64,000 nucleotides of DNA from Allobosea sp. BH3 (GCF_025499465.1 NZ_JAIMCA010000002.1:372001-436000); one strand, 5' to 3'; positions 29,589 to 39,285 are shown, counted from the first letter of the stretch. Numbers and translations: made by a program. Notes: generated by a model from the sequence alone, not told the origin.

Positions 29589-29988
29589 TCGCGTCTGTCT
29601 CGCGCTTCTGTGCTCAAGGCAACCGTGCTGTCATGATGCGCGTTGCGAAGCACAGCGGGTTGCGACGCTGTGTCGGACTGAGTTGACCTGAAGGGGCTTT
29701 GCGCCGTTCCTGGTCTTCACGCGCTCTTTTCCAAAAAGGGGCTCCAACCCCGCGGGGATCCACCCCGATCGAGCCGAATCGGCGCCATGGCGCCTTTGGT
29801 ATTCCATCCGGCTCGTCAGCTGCATTGCTACAGGAACATGCCTGCGAACAACGCTGATCCTGAGCAAATCCTGTTAAATCGGGAACTGCCCAAAGGCTCG
29901 GCTCTGACGCCACCAGCTTCGGCTGGAATGCTGCATAGCTGCTTTTGGCCGCTTCTCCAAGCGAAATCGACCAAAAGCCTGTGCATGA
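29589..29988. other. 400-bp stretch without a recognised gene
   Basis: Lies between DUF4167 and prmC, both on the minus strand, so it must hold the DUF4167 promoter or leader. It contains a perfect 14-bp palindrome GGCGCCATGGCGCC (29781-29794). A long leader or an unrecognised small RNA is possible. No convincing protein or RNA fold was recognised. Confidence 0.4.
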
Positions 29989-30900
29989 TCATGGGCAACG
30001 GAAGATCAGTGCCCGCTCATGTCCTCCCAGATCGTTCCGGCTGCCGCCAAATTCAAGGCCTCCTGCTTGCATGAGCGCGACCACATCGGCCCCCTGCCCC
30101 GCTCCGATCTCGAAGACGACGATACCGCCGGGCGCGAGCAACCCCGGCAGCGTGCGGGCGAAGATGCGATAGGGGCCGAGGCCATCCGCGCCGCCGTCGA
30201 GCGCCAGGACGGGGTCGTGATCGCGCACCTCGACCGAGAGCGCTGCGATCTCAGCAGAGGGGATATAGGGCGGGTTTGAGACTATCAGGTCGAAGCGGCC
30301 GGAGAGGCCTTCGGTCCAGTTGCCCGGCCGAAACTCGGCCCTGTCGCCCAAGCCGTTCAGCGCAGCGTTGCCGGCGGCGGTGCGGCAGGCCTCATCCGAG
30401 AGATCGATACCGAGGCCGCGCGCGCGGGGCAATTCGCTGAGGAGCGAGACCAGCAGGCAGCCGGTGCCGGTGCCGAGATCGAGCAGGGAGAGCGGCTCGT
30501 CGCGCCGACCTTTGAATTCAACCAATGCGGCTTCGACGATGGTTTCGCTGTCGGGCCGCGGCTCCAGTGTCGCCGGCGACAGCAGAAAGCGAAGCCCCCA
30601 GAACTCGCGTTCGCCGAGGATGCGCCAGACTGGCGCCCCCGACAGGCGCCGCGTGGCGAAGGAGGCCAGACGCGCAAGCGCATCGGCAGGGATCAACCTA
30701 TCGGGATCAGGATTCACTTCCCCAAGGCTGCCTTCGACCAGCAGGCGCGCGTCGAGCCCGGCAGAGCCACCGCCGGCCTGCATCAACCTCTGCGCAAGCA
30801 GACGCCGCGCCTCCCTGACGGTCGGCGTGGCGTCCTCGAAAATGCGACCTATCCCATCGCCGGAGACCGAGCTGCCCGGTCCCCGCCCGCCGGGAATCAG
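29989..30900 (-). CDS. prmC: Peptide chain release factor N5-glutamine methyltransferase
   Basis: Methylates the GGQ glutamine of release factors; prfA lies just upstream. The SAM motif is LLDLGTGTGCLLVSLL and the catalytic NPPY is in DLIVSNPPYIPS; both are diagnostic. The start is unresolved: the N-terminal helix (TVREARRLLAQRLM) is needed by family comparison, yet no ATG, GTG or TTG occurs between it and the previous gene. The first in-frame TTG/ATG (30786/30783) lies inside that helix. CTG at 30900 overlaps the upstream stop (CTGA) and is taken here; ATT at 30843 is another option. The core 29989-30783 is certain. Confidence 0.88.
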   Translation of the reverse strand: MIPGGRGPGSSVSGDGIGRIFEDATPTVREARRLLAQRLMQAGGGSAGLDARLLVEGSLGEVNPDPDRLIPADALARLASFATRRLSGAPVWRILGEREFWGLRFLLSPATLEPRPDSETIVEAALVEFKGRRDEPLSLLDLGTGTGCLLVSLLSELPRARGLGIDLSDEACRTAAGNAALNGLGDRAEFRPGNWTEGLSGRFDLIVSNPPYIPSAEIAALSVEVRDHDPVLALDGGADGLGPYRIFARTLPGLLAPGGIVVFEIGAGQGADVVALMQAGGLEFGGSRNDLGGHERALIFRCP

Positions 30901-31151
30901 CTGTTGCCCTGCATCTTCTGGTCGATGCAGAACTTCGTCTTGGTGCGGATCGAGGACTTGCTCTCGCGAGCGCCCTTCATCTCCATCTGACAGGCTTTGC
31001 GCGCCTGTGCCTCGGTCATCGAGCCCTGCAGCTTGGCGGGCGGGTTGGCGTTGAGGACCTTGCGCATGGTCTTTTCCTGCGCCTGCGAGGCGCCGCTCAC
31101 CGCAAACGCCATCAGGCCGGCCATCGCAACCGTGGACATCATCTTGATCAT
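30897..31151 (-). CDS. Small secreted protein of unknown function
   Basis: 84 residues from the ATG at 31151, with AAGGGGG about 12 bp upstream. An N-terminal signal peptide (IKMMSTVAMAGLMAFAVSG) probably ends at SQAQ. The mature 60-residue part is Lys/Met-rich with two Cys (in RKACQMEM and KFCIDQ) that could form a disulfide. I do not recognise the family; it vaguely recalls PsiF-type small periplasmic proteins. It sits between prfA and prmC in the same direction, and its stop overlaps the probable prmC start. Confidence 0.65.
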   Translation of the reverse strand: MIKMMSTVAMAGLMAFAVSGASQAQEKTMRKVLNANPPAKLQGSMTEAQARKACQMEMKGARESKSSIRTKTKFCIDQKMQGNS

Positions 31152-31211
31152 GGGACGAAACCCCCTTCGCTGGTGTCGATACGTCAACAACGCCCGACGG
31201 GGTTTTTGGTT

Positions 31212-32297
31212 TCACGCCATGCCCTCGGCGGCAAGCAGCTTCGCCTGATGCTCGGCGGTCAACGCATCGACGATCTCGTCGAGCACGAGGCCCTGCATCA
31301 TCTCGTCGAGCTTGTAGAGCGTCAGGTTGATGCGATGGTCGGTGACGCGGCCTTGGGGGAAGTTGTAAGTCCGGATGCGCTCGGAGCGATCACCGGAGCC
31401 GACCTGCGCGCGCCGGTCCGCCGAACGCTCGGCGTCGATCCGCATCCGCTCCATGTCGAAGAGCTTGGCGCGCAGCAATTCATAGGCGCGGGCCTTGTTC
31501 TTGTGCTGCGAGCGCTCGTCCTGGACCAAAACCACCGTGTTGGTCGGGATATGGGTCAGGCGCACCGCCGATTCCGTCTTGTTGACGTGCTGACCGCCGG
31601 CGCCGCCCGAGCGCAGCGTGTCGATGCGGATATCCGAATCGTTCAGCGCGACATCGACCTCGCTCGCCAGCGGCAGGGTCGCGACCGTCGCGGCAGAGGT
31701 GTGGATGCGGCCGCTCGTCTCGGTATCCGGCACGCGCTGGACACGATGGACGCCGGACTCGAATTTGAGCCTCGCATAGACGCCGCGGCCGTTGATCTCG
31801 GCGATCACCTCCTTGAAGCCGCCGACCGTGCCTTCGCTCTCGGAGAGGATGTCGACGCTCCAGCCCTTCTGGGCGGCGTGGCGCTGATACATCCGTAGCA
31901 GGTCGCCGGCGAAGAGCGAGGCTTCGTCGCCGCCGGTGCCGGCGCGGATTTCGAGGATGACGCCACGCTCGTCGGCAGCGTCCTTCGGCAACAACGCGAT
32001 CAGGATCTCGCGGGCGCGGGCGTCGATCTCGGCGCGAGCCGCGTCGCGCTCCTCATAGGCGAGGTCGCGGAACTCGGCGTCGGTCGCGGGGTCGGCGATC
32101 AAAGCCTCCGCCTCCTCCAGCGAGGCTTGCGCCTGCCGCCAGGAAGCGATCGCCGCAACGACGGGATCGAGCTCCGCCAGCTCCTTGGCAAGCTCGACGG
32201 TGCGGGCCGCTTCCTTCGCGTGGTTGATCTCGTCCATCGCGGCGGCATGGCGCGCCACGATGACGTCGAGACGATCCTGGGGAAGCTGAAGGGACAT
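31212..32297 (-). CDS. prfA: Peptide chain release factor 1
   Basis: Releases finished proteins at UAA and UAG. 361 residues. The GGQ motif is in [15 protein letters not shown] (encoded near 31595). The stop-codon-reading tripeptide region is [15 protein letters not shown], with P-D-T where E. coli has P-A-T; I believe the Asp form is common in alphaproteobacteria. The start is ATG 32297 ([11 protein letters not shown]); a TTG six bases upstream is less likely. prmC, which methylates this protein, is downstream. Confidence 0.96.
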   Translation of the reverse strand: MSLQLPQDRLDVIVARHAAAMDEINHAKEAARTVELAKELAELDPVVAAIASWRQAQASLEEAEALIADPATDAEFRDLAYEERDAARAEIDARAREILIALLPKDAADERGVILEIRAGTGGDEASLFAGDLLRMYQRHAAQKGWSVDILSESEGTVGGFKEVIAEINGRGVYARLKFESGVHRVQRVPDTETSGRIHTSAATVATLPLASEVDVALNDSDIRIDTLRSGGAGGQHVNKTESAVRLTHIPTNTVVLVQDERSQHKNKARAYELLRAKLFDMERMRIDAERSADRRAQVGSGDRSERIRTYNFPQGRVTDHRINLTLYKLDEMMQGLVLDEIVDALTAEHQAKLLAAEGMA

Positions 32298-32354
32298 GGA
32301 CAACTCTTGAAACGAAAAGGGTCTGAGGCCGCAAGGCTGAAGCGACGAGCTTCG

Positions 32355-34655
32355 CTAGACCGGAACCTTGAACTCGGCCGCAAAGGCGGCAAGCTGAGGG
32401 CGCAGCGAGGTGGCGCCTTCGGGGCTTGCGAGCATCCAGTCCATGCGCTCGGTCAGCTTGCGTGCATCGAGCGCGCGCAGCATCGCCTTGACCGGGCCGA
32501 TGGAGGCCGCGGACATCGAGAAGCCGCGATAGCCCAGCCCGATCAGGGCCATGGTCTCGAGCGGCTTGCCGCCCATCTCGCCGCAAACCGTGACCGCGCA
32601 GCCGGTCTCGGACGCCGCCTCGACGATGCGGCGCAGCGCCCTGAGCGCGCCGACGCCGAGCGGATCGAAGCGATCCGCGACGCGCTTGTTCTCGCGGTCG
32701 GCCGCGAAGAGGAACTGCATCAGGTCGTTGGTGCCGATCGAGAGGAAATCCGCCTCGCGCGTGATCTCCGGCAGCTCGAACAGCAGCGAGGGCACCTCGA
32801 CCATGACGCCGACCTTGAGCAGGCGCGGCGGCGCGACACCCTGCTTCTCCAGCATGGCCTGCTCGCGGCGGAGGATGACGCGGGCGCGGCGGAACTCGTC
32901 GGTGGTCGCCACCATGGGCAGCATGATGCGGAGATCGCGCGCTGCACCCGCCCGCAGCAAAGCACGAAGCTGCGCCCGCAGCAGCCGCGGCTTGTCGAGG
33001 CCGATGCGGATCGCCCGCCAGCCCAAAGCCGGGTTCTCCTCCTCGACGCGCTCCATATAGGGCAGCACCTTGTCGCCGCCGATGTCGAGCGTCCGGAAGG
33101 TCACCGGCCGGTCCTCGGCCGCGTCCAGAACGGCTGTATAGAGCGCCTGCTGCTCAGCGGTGGTCGGCATGTGCTGCGCCACCATGAACTGCAGCTCGGT
33201 GCGGAAGAGCCCAATGCCGGAGGCGGCCGTCGCCTCGATGTTCGGCATGTCGACGATGAGGCCGGCATTGATCTGCAGCGTGATCGCGGCACCGTCCTTG
33301 GTGACCGAGGGCAGTTCCTTGAGCTTCGCGTATTGCTTCTGCTTGCGGGCGCGCAGCCGGGCCTTGTCCTTGTAGGCGTTCTCGACGTCGGGCTGCGGGC
33401 GGATCTGCACTTCGCCTGCCTGGCCATCGACGATGATGGCGTCGCCCGCCTCGACCAGCGCCGTCGCGTTGGCGACCTCGCCCACGGCCGGGATGCCGAG
33501 CGCACGCGCCACGATGGCGATATGGCTGGTCGGACCGCCCTCCTCTAGCACGAGGCCGCGCAAATGGGAGCGATCATAGTCCAGCAGCGCCGCCGGCCCC
33601 ATCGAGCGGGCAACGACGATGGCGTTCTCCGGCAGCTTTTCGCGCGGAACGCCGTTGGCCTTGCCCACCAGCGTGCGCAGCAGCCGGTTGGCGAGGTCGT
33701 CGAGATCGTGCAGCCGCTCGCGCAGATAGGGATCGGTCTGGCGCAGCATCTTGGCGCGGGTGTCGGACTGAACGCGCTCAACCGCGGCCTCGGCGGTCAG
33801 GCCCGTCAGCACGACCTCGCGCATGCGGCGCAACCAGCCCTGGTCATGCGCGAACATGCGGAACGTCTCGAGCACGTCCCGATGCTCGCCAGTATGAGCG
33901 ACGTCGCCGCGCTCGACGAGCTCGTCGATCGAGGCCCTCATCTCGCCGATCGCCGCCTCCAGGCGCCCGACCTCGGTGGCGGGGTTCTCGGCGATCAGGT
34001 TTGTGATCGCGACGCGCGGCTCGTGCAGCACCACATGGCCGAGGCCGACACCGTCCGCGAGCGAGACACCGACGCCATGGATCGGACGGTCGAGGCCGAT
34101 CGAGGCGCCGGGCGCCGCGAGCGACTTCAGCCCGCCGGCGGCGATCATCTCCGCCATCAGCATGGCGGTGGTCTGGAGCGTCTCGGTCTCCTCGTCCGAG
34201 TAGATCCGCGAGGCCCGGTTCTGGATGACGAGCACGCCCATCACCGCGCCGCCGCGCAGGATCGGCACACCCAGGAAGGAGCGGTAAACCTCCTCGCCCG
34301 TCTCCGGGCGATAGGAGAAGGAGGGATGCGCCTGCGCGTCAGACAGGGCCAGCGGCTCGGCCTCGCTGGCGATCAGGCCGACAAGGCCCTCGCCGGCGCG
34401 CATGGTGGTGAGGTGAACGGCCTCACGGTTGAGGCCTTCGGTGGCGTAGAGCTCGAGCGAGCCGTCCTCGCGCAGGACGTAAACGGAGCAGACCTCGGCG
34501 ACGAGATTGCCGGCGATCAGGACGACGAGCCTGTCGAGGCGCTCCTGCGGGCTGATCGATGCCGCCATGACCTCGCGGAGGCGGCGCAACAGAACGCCCG
34601 GTCCTCCCAGAGCGCCTCGCATCGATCTCAAGCCCTCCGCCGCCTCCTCAGCCAT
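32355..34655 (-). CDS. ptsP: Phosphoenolpyruvate-protein phosphotransferase PtsP (enzyme I-Ntr)
   Basis: First component of the nitrogen PTS: takes phosphate from PEP and passes it to NPr. 766 residues. A GAF domain (about 25-165) senses nitrogen metabolites in known homologues. The phosphorylated His is in GGPTSHIAIVARALG; the PEP-binding barrel holds GIGLFRTELQFM, TLDIGGDK and FLSIGTNDLMQF with the catalytic Cys in VCGEMGGKP. The ATG at 34622 (MRGALGGPG) has GGAGGG upstream and is an alternative start. It lies 57 bp upstream of prfA, possibly cotranscribed. Confidence 0.94.
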   Translation of the reverse strand: MAEEAAEGLRSMRGALGGPGVLLRRLREVMAASISPQERLDRLVVLIAGNLVAEVCSVYVLREDGSLELYATEGLNREAVHLTTMRAGEGLVGLIASEAEPLALSDAQAHPSFSYRPETGEEVYRSFLGVPILRGGAVMGVLVIQNRASRIYSDEETETLQTTAMLMAEMIAAGGLKSLAAPGASIGLDRPIHGVGVSLADGVGLGHVVLHEPRVAITNLIAENPATEVGRLEAAIGEMRASIDELVERGDVAHTGEHRDVLETFRMFAHDQGWLRRMREVVLTGLTAEAAVERVQSDTRAKMLRQTDPYLRERLHDLDDLANRLLRTLVGKANGVPREKLPENAIVVARSMGPAALLDYDRSHLRGLVLEEGGPTSHIAIVARALGIPAVGEVANATALVEAGDAIIVDGQAGEVQIRPQPDVENAYKDKARLRARKQKQYAKLKELPSVTKDGAAITLQINAGLIVDMPNIEATAASGIGLFRTELQFMVAQHMPTTAEQQALYTAVLDAAEDRPVTFRTLDIGGDKVLPYMERVEEENPALGWRAIRIGLDKPRLLRAQLRALLRAGAARDLRIMLPMVATTDEFRRARVILRREQAMLEKQGVAPPRLLKVGVMVEVPSLLFELPEITREADFLSIGTNDLMQFLFAADRENKRVADRFDPLGVGALRALRRIVEAASETGCAVTVCGEMGGKPLETMALIGLGYRGFSMSAASIGPVKAMLRALDARKLTERMDWMLASPEGATSLRPQLAAFAAEFKVPV

Positions 34656-34800
34656 CGACGCTGCGATGCCTGTCCTGACCTGAGTCGCCCACCCAAGCCA
34701 TGCCGCCTTCTAGCGAGCAAAGGCCGCATTCCGCAAGGGCCGCGAGCAGGCGCTGAACGCTCATCCCGCGATTCGACCACCGATTTCGCCGGTTCGGTCC

Positions 34801-36354
34801 TCATGGGCGGGCCGTGGCCGGCGGGCCGGCAACGGCCTTGCGACCCGATCCGGACGAGGCGGCACCGCCCTTCGTAGCCGGCTGGCGCGTGGGCGGCGTT
34901 GCGGATTCGGCACGGGCGGAGCGGCGCCCGCCGGCGCGCGTTTTTTCGCGTGCCTCGCCGACGGGAGGCATCACAGCCGCGGCTGCTCCTCCCGACAGCA
35001 CCTCCAGATAGCGCCGGGTCCACCAGTCGATGTCCGTGGCGGCGATGGTGGCATAAAGCTTCTCGAAGCGGCGGATGCGCTCCGTCTTCGGCATGGCAAG
35101 GGCGGTGCGGATAGCTTCCGCCACCTCATGGACGTCGAAAGGGTTGACGATCAGCGCCTCGCCGAGCTGCTGGGCGGCACCTGCGAAGCGCGACAGCACG
35201 AGCACGCCCGGATCGGCCGGGTTCTGCGCGGCGATATATTCCTTCGCGACGAGGTTCATGCCGTCCCGCATCGGCGTGACGAGCCCGACCTGGGCGCGGC
35301 GGTAGAAGCCGGCCAGTGCACTGCGCGAATAGGCTTTCTTGACGACCCGGATCGGCGTCCAGTCGAATTCGCCGAGCTGCGCATTGAGGCGCCCCGCCAC
35401 CTCGTCGGACTGGCGGTCGAGCTCGGCATATTCCGGCACGTCGCTGCGCGAGGGCGGAGCGATCTGAAGAAGACTGACCCGGTCGCGATGCTCCGGATGG
35501 CTGCGCAGGAACTCGCCGAAGGCCTCGAGGCGCTGCACGATGCCCTTCGAATAGTCGAGCCGGTCGACGCCGACGACCAGCTTGCGCTCGCCGAGCGATT
35601 CGCGCGCGGCGCGCAGGGTCGTCGGCGCCTGCCGGACGGATGCGGCCGCAAGCCGGCGGAACGACTCGACATCGATGCCGATGGGGAAGTTCTGCACGGT
35701 GGTCTGCCGGGCGCCCAGCCGCACGCGGTCGCCCTCCGCCCGCGCGCCGCACAGCGAAACCAGCCCGCCGATCAGGTTGCGGGCGTCGATCTCAGTCTGC
35801 ATCCCGATCAGATCGTAGGAGGCCATGGTGCGGATCAGCGTCGTGCTGAACGGCAGCGCGCCGAAGACCTCTGCCGAAGGCCAGGGAATGTGGTGGAAAT
35901 AGCCGATCCGGTTAGTGATGCCGCGCCGGCGCAGCTCCGCCGCCAGGGGAATGAGGTGGTAATCGTGAATCCAGATCAGGTCGTCGGGCTGGATCAGCGC
36001 CGCGAGCGCGCGGGCAAAGCGGCGATTGACGCCGAGATAGCCCATATAGTCACTGCGCTGGAACTCGGTCAGGCCGAGCCGGTAGTGCATCAGCGGCCAG
36101 AGGGCCCGGTTCGAGAAGCCGAGATAGTAGCTCTGGCGTTCGGCTTCCGAGAGATCGGTGACAGCGTAAGTGACGTTGCCGCGCTGGACCTGACGGAGGT
36201 CCTGCGGGCCGTCGCTGACCCCGCCGCTCCAGCCGAACCAGAGGCCGCCCTGCTGCTCCAGCGCCTCGCGCAGCGCCACCGCGAGCCCGCCCGCCGTGGC
36301 CTTCTCGTGCCGTTCGGGAATGGTGACACGGTTCGAAACGACGACGAGGCGCAT
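34801..36354 (-). CDS. otsA: Trehalose-6-phosphate synthase
   Basis: Makes trehalose 6-phosphate from a nucleotide-glucose and glucose 6-phosphate (GT20 family). 517 residues from ATG 36354 (MRLVVVSNRVTIP). Seen: GLWFGWSGG (about 36-44), WIHDYHLIPLA, GVDRLDYSKGI, RDGMNLVAKEYIA and the acceptor/donor region FAGAAQQLGEALIVNPF. The last 50 residues (from about 468) are a Pro/Ala/Arg-rich tail not needed by the fold. Divergent from otsB and GH15 across a 279-bp control region. Confidence 0.95.
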   Translation of the reverse strand: MRLVVVSNRVTIPERHEKATAGGLAVALREALEQQGGLWFGWSGGVSDGPQDLRQVQRGNVTYAVTDLSEAERQSYYLGFSNRALWPLMHYRLGLTEFQRSDYMGYLGVNRRFARALAALIQPDDLIWIHDYHLIPLAAELRRRGITNRIGYFHHIPWPSAEVFGALPFSTTLIRTMASYDLIGMQTEIDARNLIGGLVSLCGARAEGDRVRLGARQTTVQNFPIGIDVESFRRLAAASVRQAPTTLRAARESLGERKLVVGVDRLDYSKGIVQRLEAFGEFLRSHPEHRDRVSLLQIAPPSRSDVPEYAELDRQSDEVAGRLNAQLGEFDWTPIRVVKKAYSRSALAGFYRRAQVGLVTPMRDGMNLVAKEYIAAQNPADPGVLVLSRFAGAAQQLGEALIVNPFDVHEVAEAIRTALAMPKTERIRRFEKLYATIAATDIDWWTRRYLEVLSGGAAAAVMPPVGEAREKTRAGGRRSARAESATPPTRQPATKGGAASSGSGRKAVAGPPATARP

Positions 36355-36403
36355 AAGGACGAGTTCTCCAGGAGGGGCCGCCCGAATTTTGCCATCGGCG
36401 GCA

Positions 36404-36428
36404 GGAACAGAACGCCTGCAAAGGCGTA
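36404..36428 (+). promoter_or_regulatory. Possible EcfG-type general-stress promoter of otsB
   Basis: GGAAC (36404-36408), 16-bp spacer, CGTA (36425-36428), close to the alphaproteobacterial EcfG pattern GGAAC-N16/17-CGTT. Trehalose genes are known EcfG targets. It is about 200 bp from the otsB ATG, so the leader would be long. Confidence 0.35.
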
Positions 36429-36633
36429 ATGTTTCCGGGATGCGGGGCTGGCCGCATGGCAAAGCGGTGGCAGCCCGGCGGTGAAATCGTGCCCGGCACT
36501 GTGCGGCGTCGAGTCGATCGAGGCAACCCCAAGGACGATTTTTGTCCGGCGCCGGCCCATGTAGACAGAACGAAAGGATCGTCGGGGCTATCGGCCGTTC
36601 TTCTGCCGTCTTCCCTGTCCAGACAACGAAGCG

Positions 36634-37431
36634 ATGACGACATTGATCGATCCGGAAACTATTCCTGACTCCCGCGACATCCATGACGCGGGAATCGCTC
36701 TGTTTTTGGATTTCGACGGAACTCTCGTCGAGATCGCTCCCTCGCCTGAGGATGTCAGGCTCGACCGGCGCGTGGCCCCGGCGCTGGACACGCTGCGCGG
36801 CAGCCTCGGCGGCGCGCTCGCGCTGGTTTCCGGCCGGCCGATCGCCTTCCTCGACGAAATGCTGGCTCCCCACCGCTTCGACATCGCGGGGCTGCACGGC
36901 GCCCAGATCAGGCTCGGCGGCGAGTTGCGCGCGCAAGCCGACGCGCCGGAGAATCTGCGCGACGTGCTGCGCGACCTCGTGCGCTTCGCCAACAGCCATG
37001 TCGGCATCATCGTCGAGGACAAGCGCATTTCGACGGCGCTGCACTGGCGGCTCGCCCCGGAGCTTCAGGACGAGGCACTGGAGCTGATGCGCAGGATTGC
37101 CGCGAAGCTCGGCCCCGGCGTGCGGTTGCAGGAGGGCAAATCCGTTGCCGAGCTGGTCCCCGCCGGCGCCAGCAAGGGCAACGCTATCGCCTGGCTGATG
37201 GCGACGCCGACCTATGCCGGGCGCCGCCCCGTCTTCATCGGCGACGACATCACCGACGAGGACGGCTTCGAGGCGGTGAACGCGATGGGCGGCCTCTCGG
37301 TTCGCATCGGCGAAGACCGGGAGAGCCTGGCCGCGATGCGTATCGCTTCCCCGACCGCCCTGCGGCATATCCTTCTCGAAGCCGCCGAGACCGGCGGCCT
37401 GACCGCATCGAGCTTCTCTCAGCAGGACTGA
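36634..37431 (+). CDS. otsB: Trehalose-6-phosphate phosphatase
   Basis: HAD-type phosphatase giving free trehalose, 265 residues. Motif I is LFLDFDGTLVEIAP with nucleophile Asp near residue 26; motif II is LVSGRP; the C-terminal metal motif is FIGDDITDEDGFEAVN. The GH15 gene starts 2 bp after its stop, so the two are one operon, divergent from otsA. Acts in the cytoplasm, probably for osmotic and desiccation protection. Confidence 0.94.
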   Translation: MTTLIDPETIPDSRDIHDAGIALFLDFDGTLVEIAPSPEDVRLDRRVAPALDTLRGSLGGALALVSGRPIAFLDEMLAPHRFDIAGLHGAQIRLGGELRAQADAPENLRDVLRDLVRFANSHVGIIVEDKRISTALHWRLAPELQDEALELMRRIAAKLGPGVRLQEGKSVAELVPAGASKGNAIAWLMATPTYAGRRPVFIGDDITDEDGFEAVNAMGGLSVRIGEDRESLAAMRIASPTALRHILLEAAETGGLTASSFSQQD

Positions 37432-37433
37432 CC

Positions 37434-39275
37434 ATGACCGTCACGACCACGGCCGCGGGGCGCCACTCCGCCTCGCTCGACCTCGGCGTCATCGGCAACT
37501 GTTCGATCGCGGCGCTGATCGATCGGCGCGCCCGCATCGTCTGGGGCTGCTTCCCCCGCTTCGACCGCGACCCTGTGTTCTGCGCGCTGATCGACAACGA
37601 GGCGGAAGACGGCGATACCGAGCAGCAGAAGGGCGTCTTCGATATCCAGCTCGTCGGCATGACGCGCTGCGAGCAGGGCTATCTCGACAACACGGCGATC
37701 CTCTCCTCGGTGCTCTCCGACGACCAGGGCAATGCCATCGAGATCCTCGATTTCGCTCCGCGCTTCGTGCGCTACGAGCGCTTCTTCCGGCCGCCGCAGC
37801 TCGTGCGGCGCGTCAGGCGCATCTCGGGGCGGCCGCGCATCCGCGTCATCGTGAAGCCCTGCCTCGGCATCGGCGAAGAGCCCGACGAGATCACGCAAGG
37901 CTCCAACCATGTCCGCTATGTCGGCGCGGACCAGACCATCCGCCTGACGACGAACGCACCGATCTCCTATGTCGTCGAGGGCACGCCCTTCGCCGTCGAC
38001 CAGACCTATTCCTTCTTCATCGGCTCCGACGAGGCGCTGCGCGCCGAGATCGAGACGACCTCGCGCGAGTTCCTTGACAAGACCACCGACTACTGGCGCG
38101 ACTGGGTTCGCTCGCTCTCGATCCCCTTCGAATACCAGCGCGAGGTGATCCGCGCCGCGATCACGCTGAAGCTTTGCGCCTTCGAGGAGACGGGCGCCAT
38201 CGTCGCAGCCCTGACCACCTCGATCCCAGAGGCTCCGGGCACGCAGCGCAACTGGGACTATCGCTTCTGCTGGCTGCGCGACGCCTCCTTCGTCGTGCAT
38301 GCGCTGAACCGCCTCGGCACGACGCGGACGATGGAGGATTATCTCGGCTTCATCACCAACATCGTCGACTCCTTCGCGGAAAGCGGGGCCGAGCATCTGC
38401 CGCCGCTCTACCCGATCACGCGCGACGGCACGCTGATCGAGATCGAGGCCTCGAACCTTTCAGGCTATCGCGGCCACCGGCCGGTGCGCTTCGGCAACGG
38501 GGCAGCGGTGCAGATCCAGAACGACGGCTACGGCGCGGTGGTGCTGGCGGCGACACATTCCTTCTTCGACCGCCGCCTGATCCAGCCCGGCAAGGACTCG
38601 CTGTTCGCGCAGCTCGAGCGCATGGGCGAGCTCGCCATCGCGGTCTTCGACAAGCCGGACGCGGGCCCCTGGGAGCTGCGCGAGAAGGAGGCAGTGCATT
38701 CCTTCTCCAGCGTGATGTGCTGGGCCGCCTGTGACCGGCTCGCCCGCATCGCCGGCACGCTCGGCCGGGCCGACCGCAAGGACTACTGGAAGATCGAGGC
38801 CCGCCGGCTCAAGGAGATCATCCTCGAGCGCATCTGGAACCATGAAAAGGGCCATTTCGTCTCGACCTTCGACGGAGAGGATCTCGACGCCACGCTGCTG
38901 CTCTTCGCCGAGCTCGGCTTCGTCAAGGCGGACGATCCACGCTACATCGCCACCGTCGAGGCGATCGGCCGCGATCTGGTTCGCGGCGACCTCCTGCTGC
39001 GCTACGCCACGCAGGACGATTTTGGCTACATGCACACCGGCTTCCTGATCTGCGCCTTCTGGTATGTCGATGCGCTCTACGCCATCGGCCGGGTGGACGA
39101 GGCGAAGGCGCTGTTCGACCGCGTCCTGAAGCGGCGCAACAGCTTCGGCCTGCTCTCGGAAGATGCCGATCTCGAGACGGGCGAACTCTGGGGCAATTTC
39201 CCCCAGACCTATTCGCATGTCGGGTTGATCAACTCGGCGATGCGGCTCAGCCGAAACTGGGAAGAGGCGTTCTGA
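37434..39275 (+). CDS. Glycoside hydrolase family 15 protein (glucoamylase/trehalase type)
   Basis: 613 residues. The N-terminal beta-domain (LGVIGNCSIAALIDRRARIVW) and the (alpha/alpha)6 barrel are both visible. Barrel motifs: TQRNWDYRFCWLRDASF (about 273-289), the catalytic-Glu regions LREKEAVHSFSSVMCWAACD (about 418-437) and ETGELWGNFPQTYSHVGLIN (near the C-terminus). No signal peptide, so it is cytoplasmic. GH15 members hydrolyse starch-like glucans or trehalose. Cotranscription with otsB favours trehalose or maltodextrin turnover; the true substrate is unproven. Confidence 0.88.
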   Translation: MTVTTTAAGRHSASLDLGVIGNCSIAALIDRRARIVWGCFPRFDRDPVFCALIDNEAEDGDTEQQKGVFDIQLVGMTRCEQGYLDNTAILSSVLSDDQGNAIEILDFAPRFVRYERFFRPPQLVRRVRRISGRPRIRVIVKPCLGIGEEPDEITQGSNHVRYVGADQTIRLTTNAPISYVVEGTPFAVDQTYSFFIGSDEALRAEIETTSREFLDKTTDYWRDWVRSLSIPFEYQREVIRAAITLKLCAFEETGAIVAALTTSIPEAPGTQRNWDYRFCWLRDASFVVHALNRLGTTRTMEDYLGFITNIVDSFAESGAEHLPPLYPITRDGTLIEIEASNLSGYRGHRPVRFGNGAAVQIQNDGYGAVVLAATHSFFDRRLIQPGKDSLFAQLERMGELAIAVFDKPDAGPWELREKEAVHSFSSVMCWAACDRLARIAGTLGRADRKDYWKIEARRLKEIILERIWNHEKGHFVSTFDGEDLDATLLLFAELGFVKADDPRYIATVEAIGRDLVRGDLLLRYATQDDFGYMHTGFLICAFWYVDALYAIGRVDEAKALFDRVLKRRNSFGLLSEDADLETGELWGNFPQTYSHVGLINSAMRLSRNWEEAF

Positions 39276-39285
39276 TCTTCGGCAG

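Noticed and set aside
29787-30074. Short frames in the prmC-DUF4167 gap
   Set aside because: No ribosome site, no conserved-looking composition, and they overlap the end of prmC on the opposite strand.
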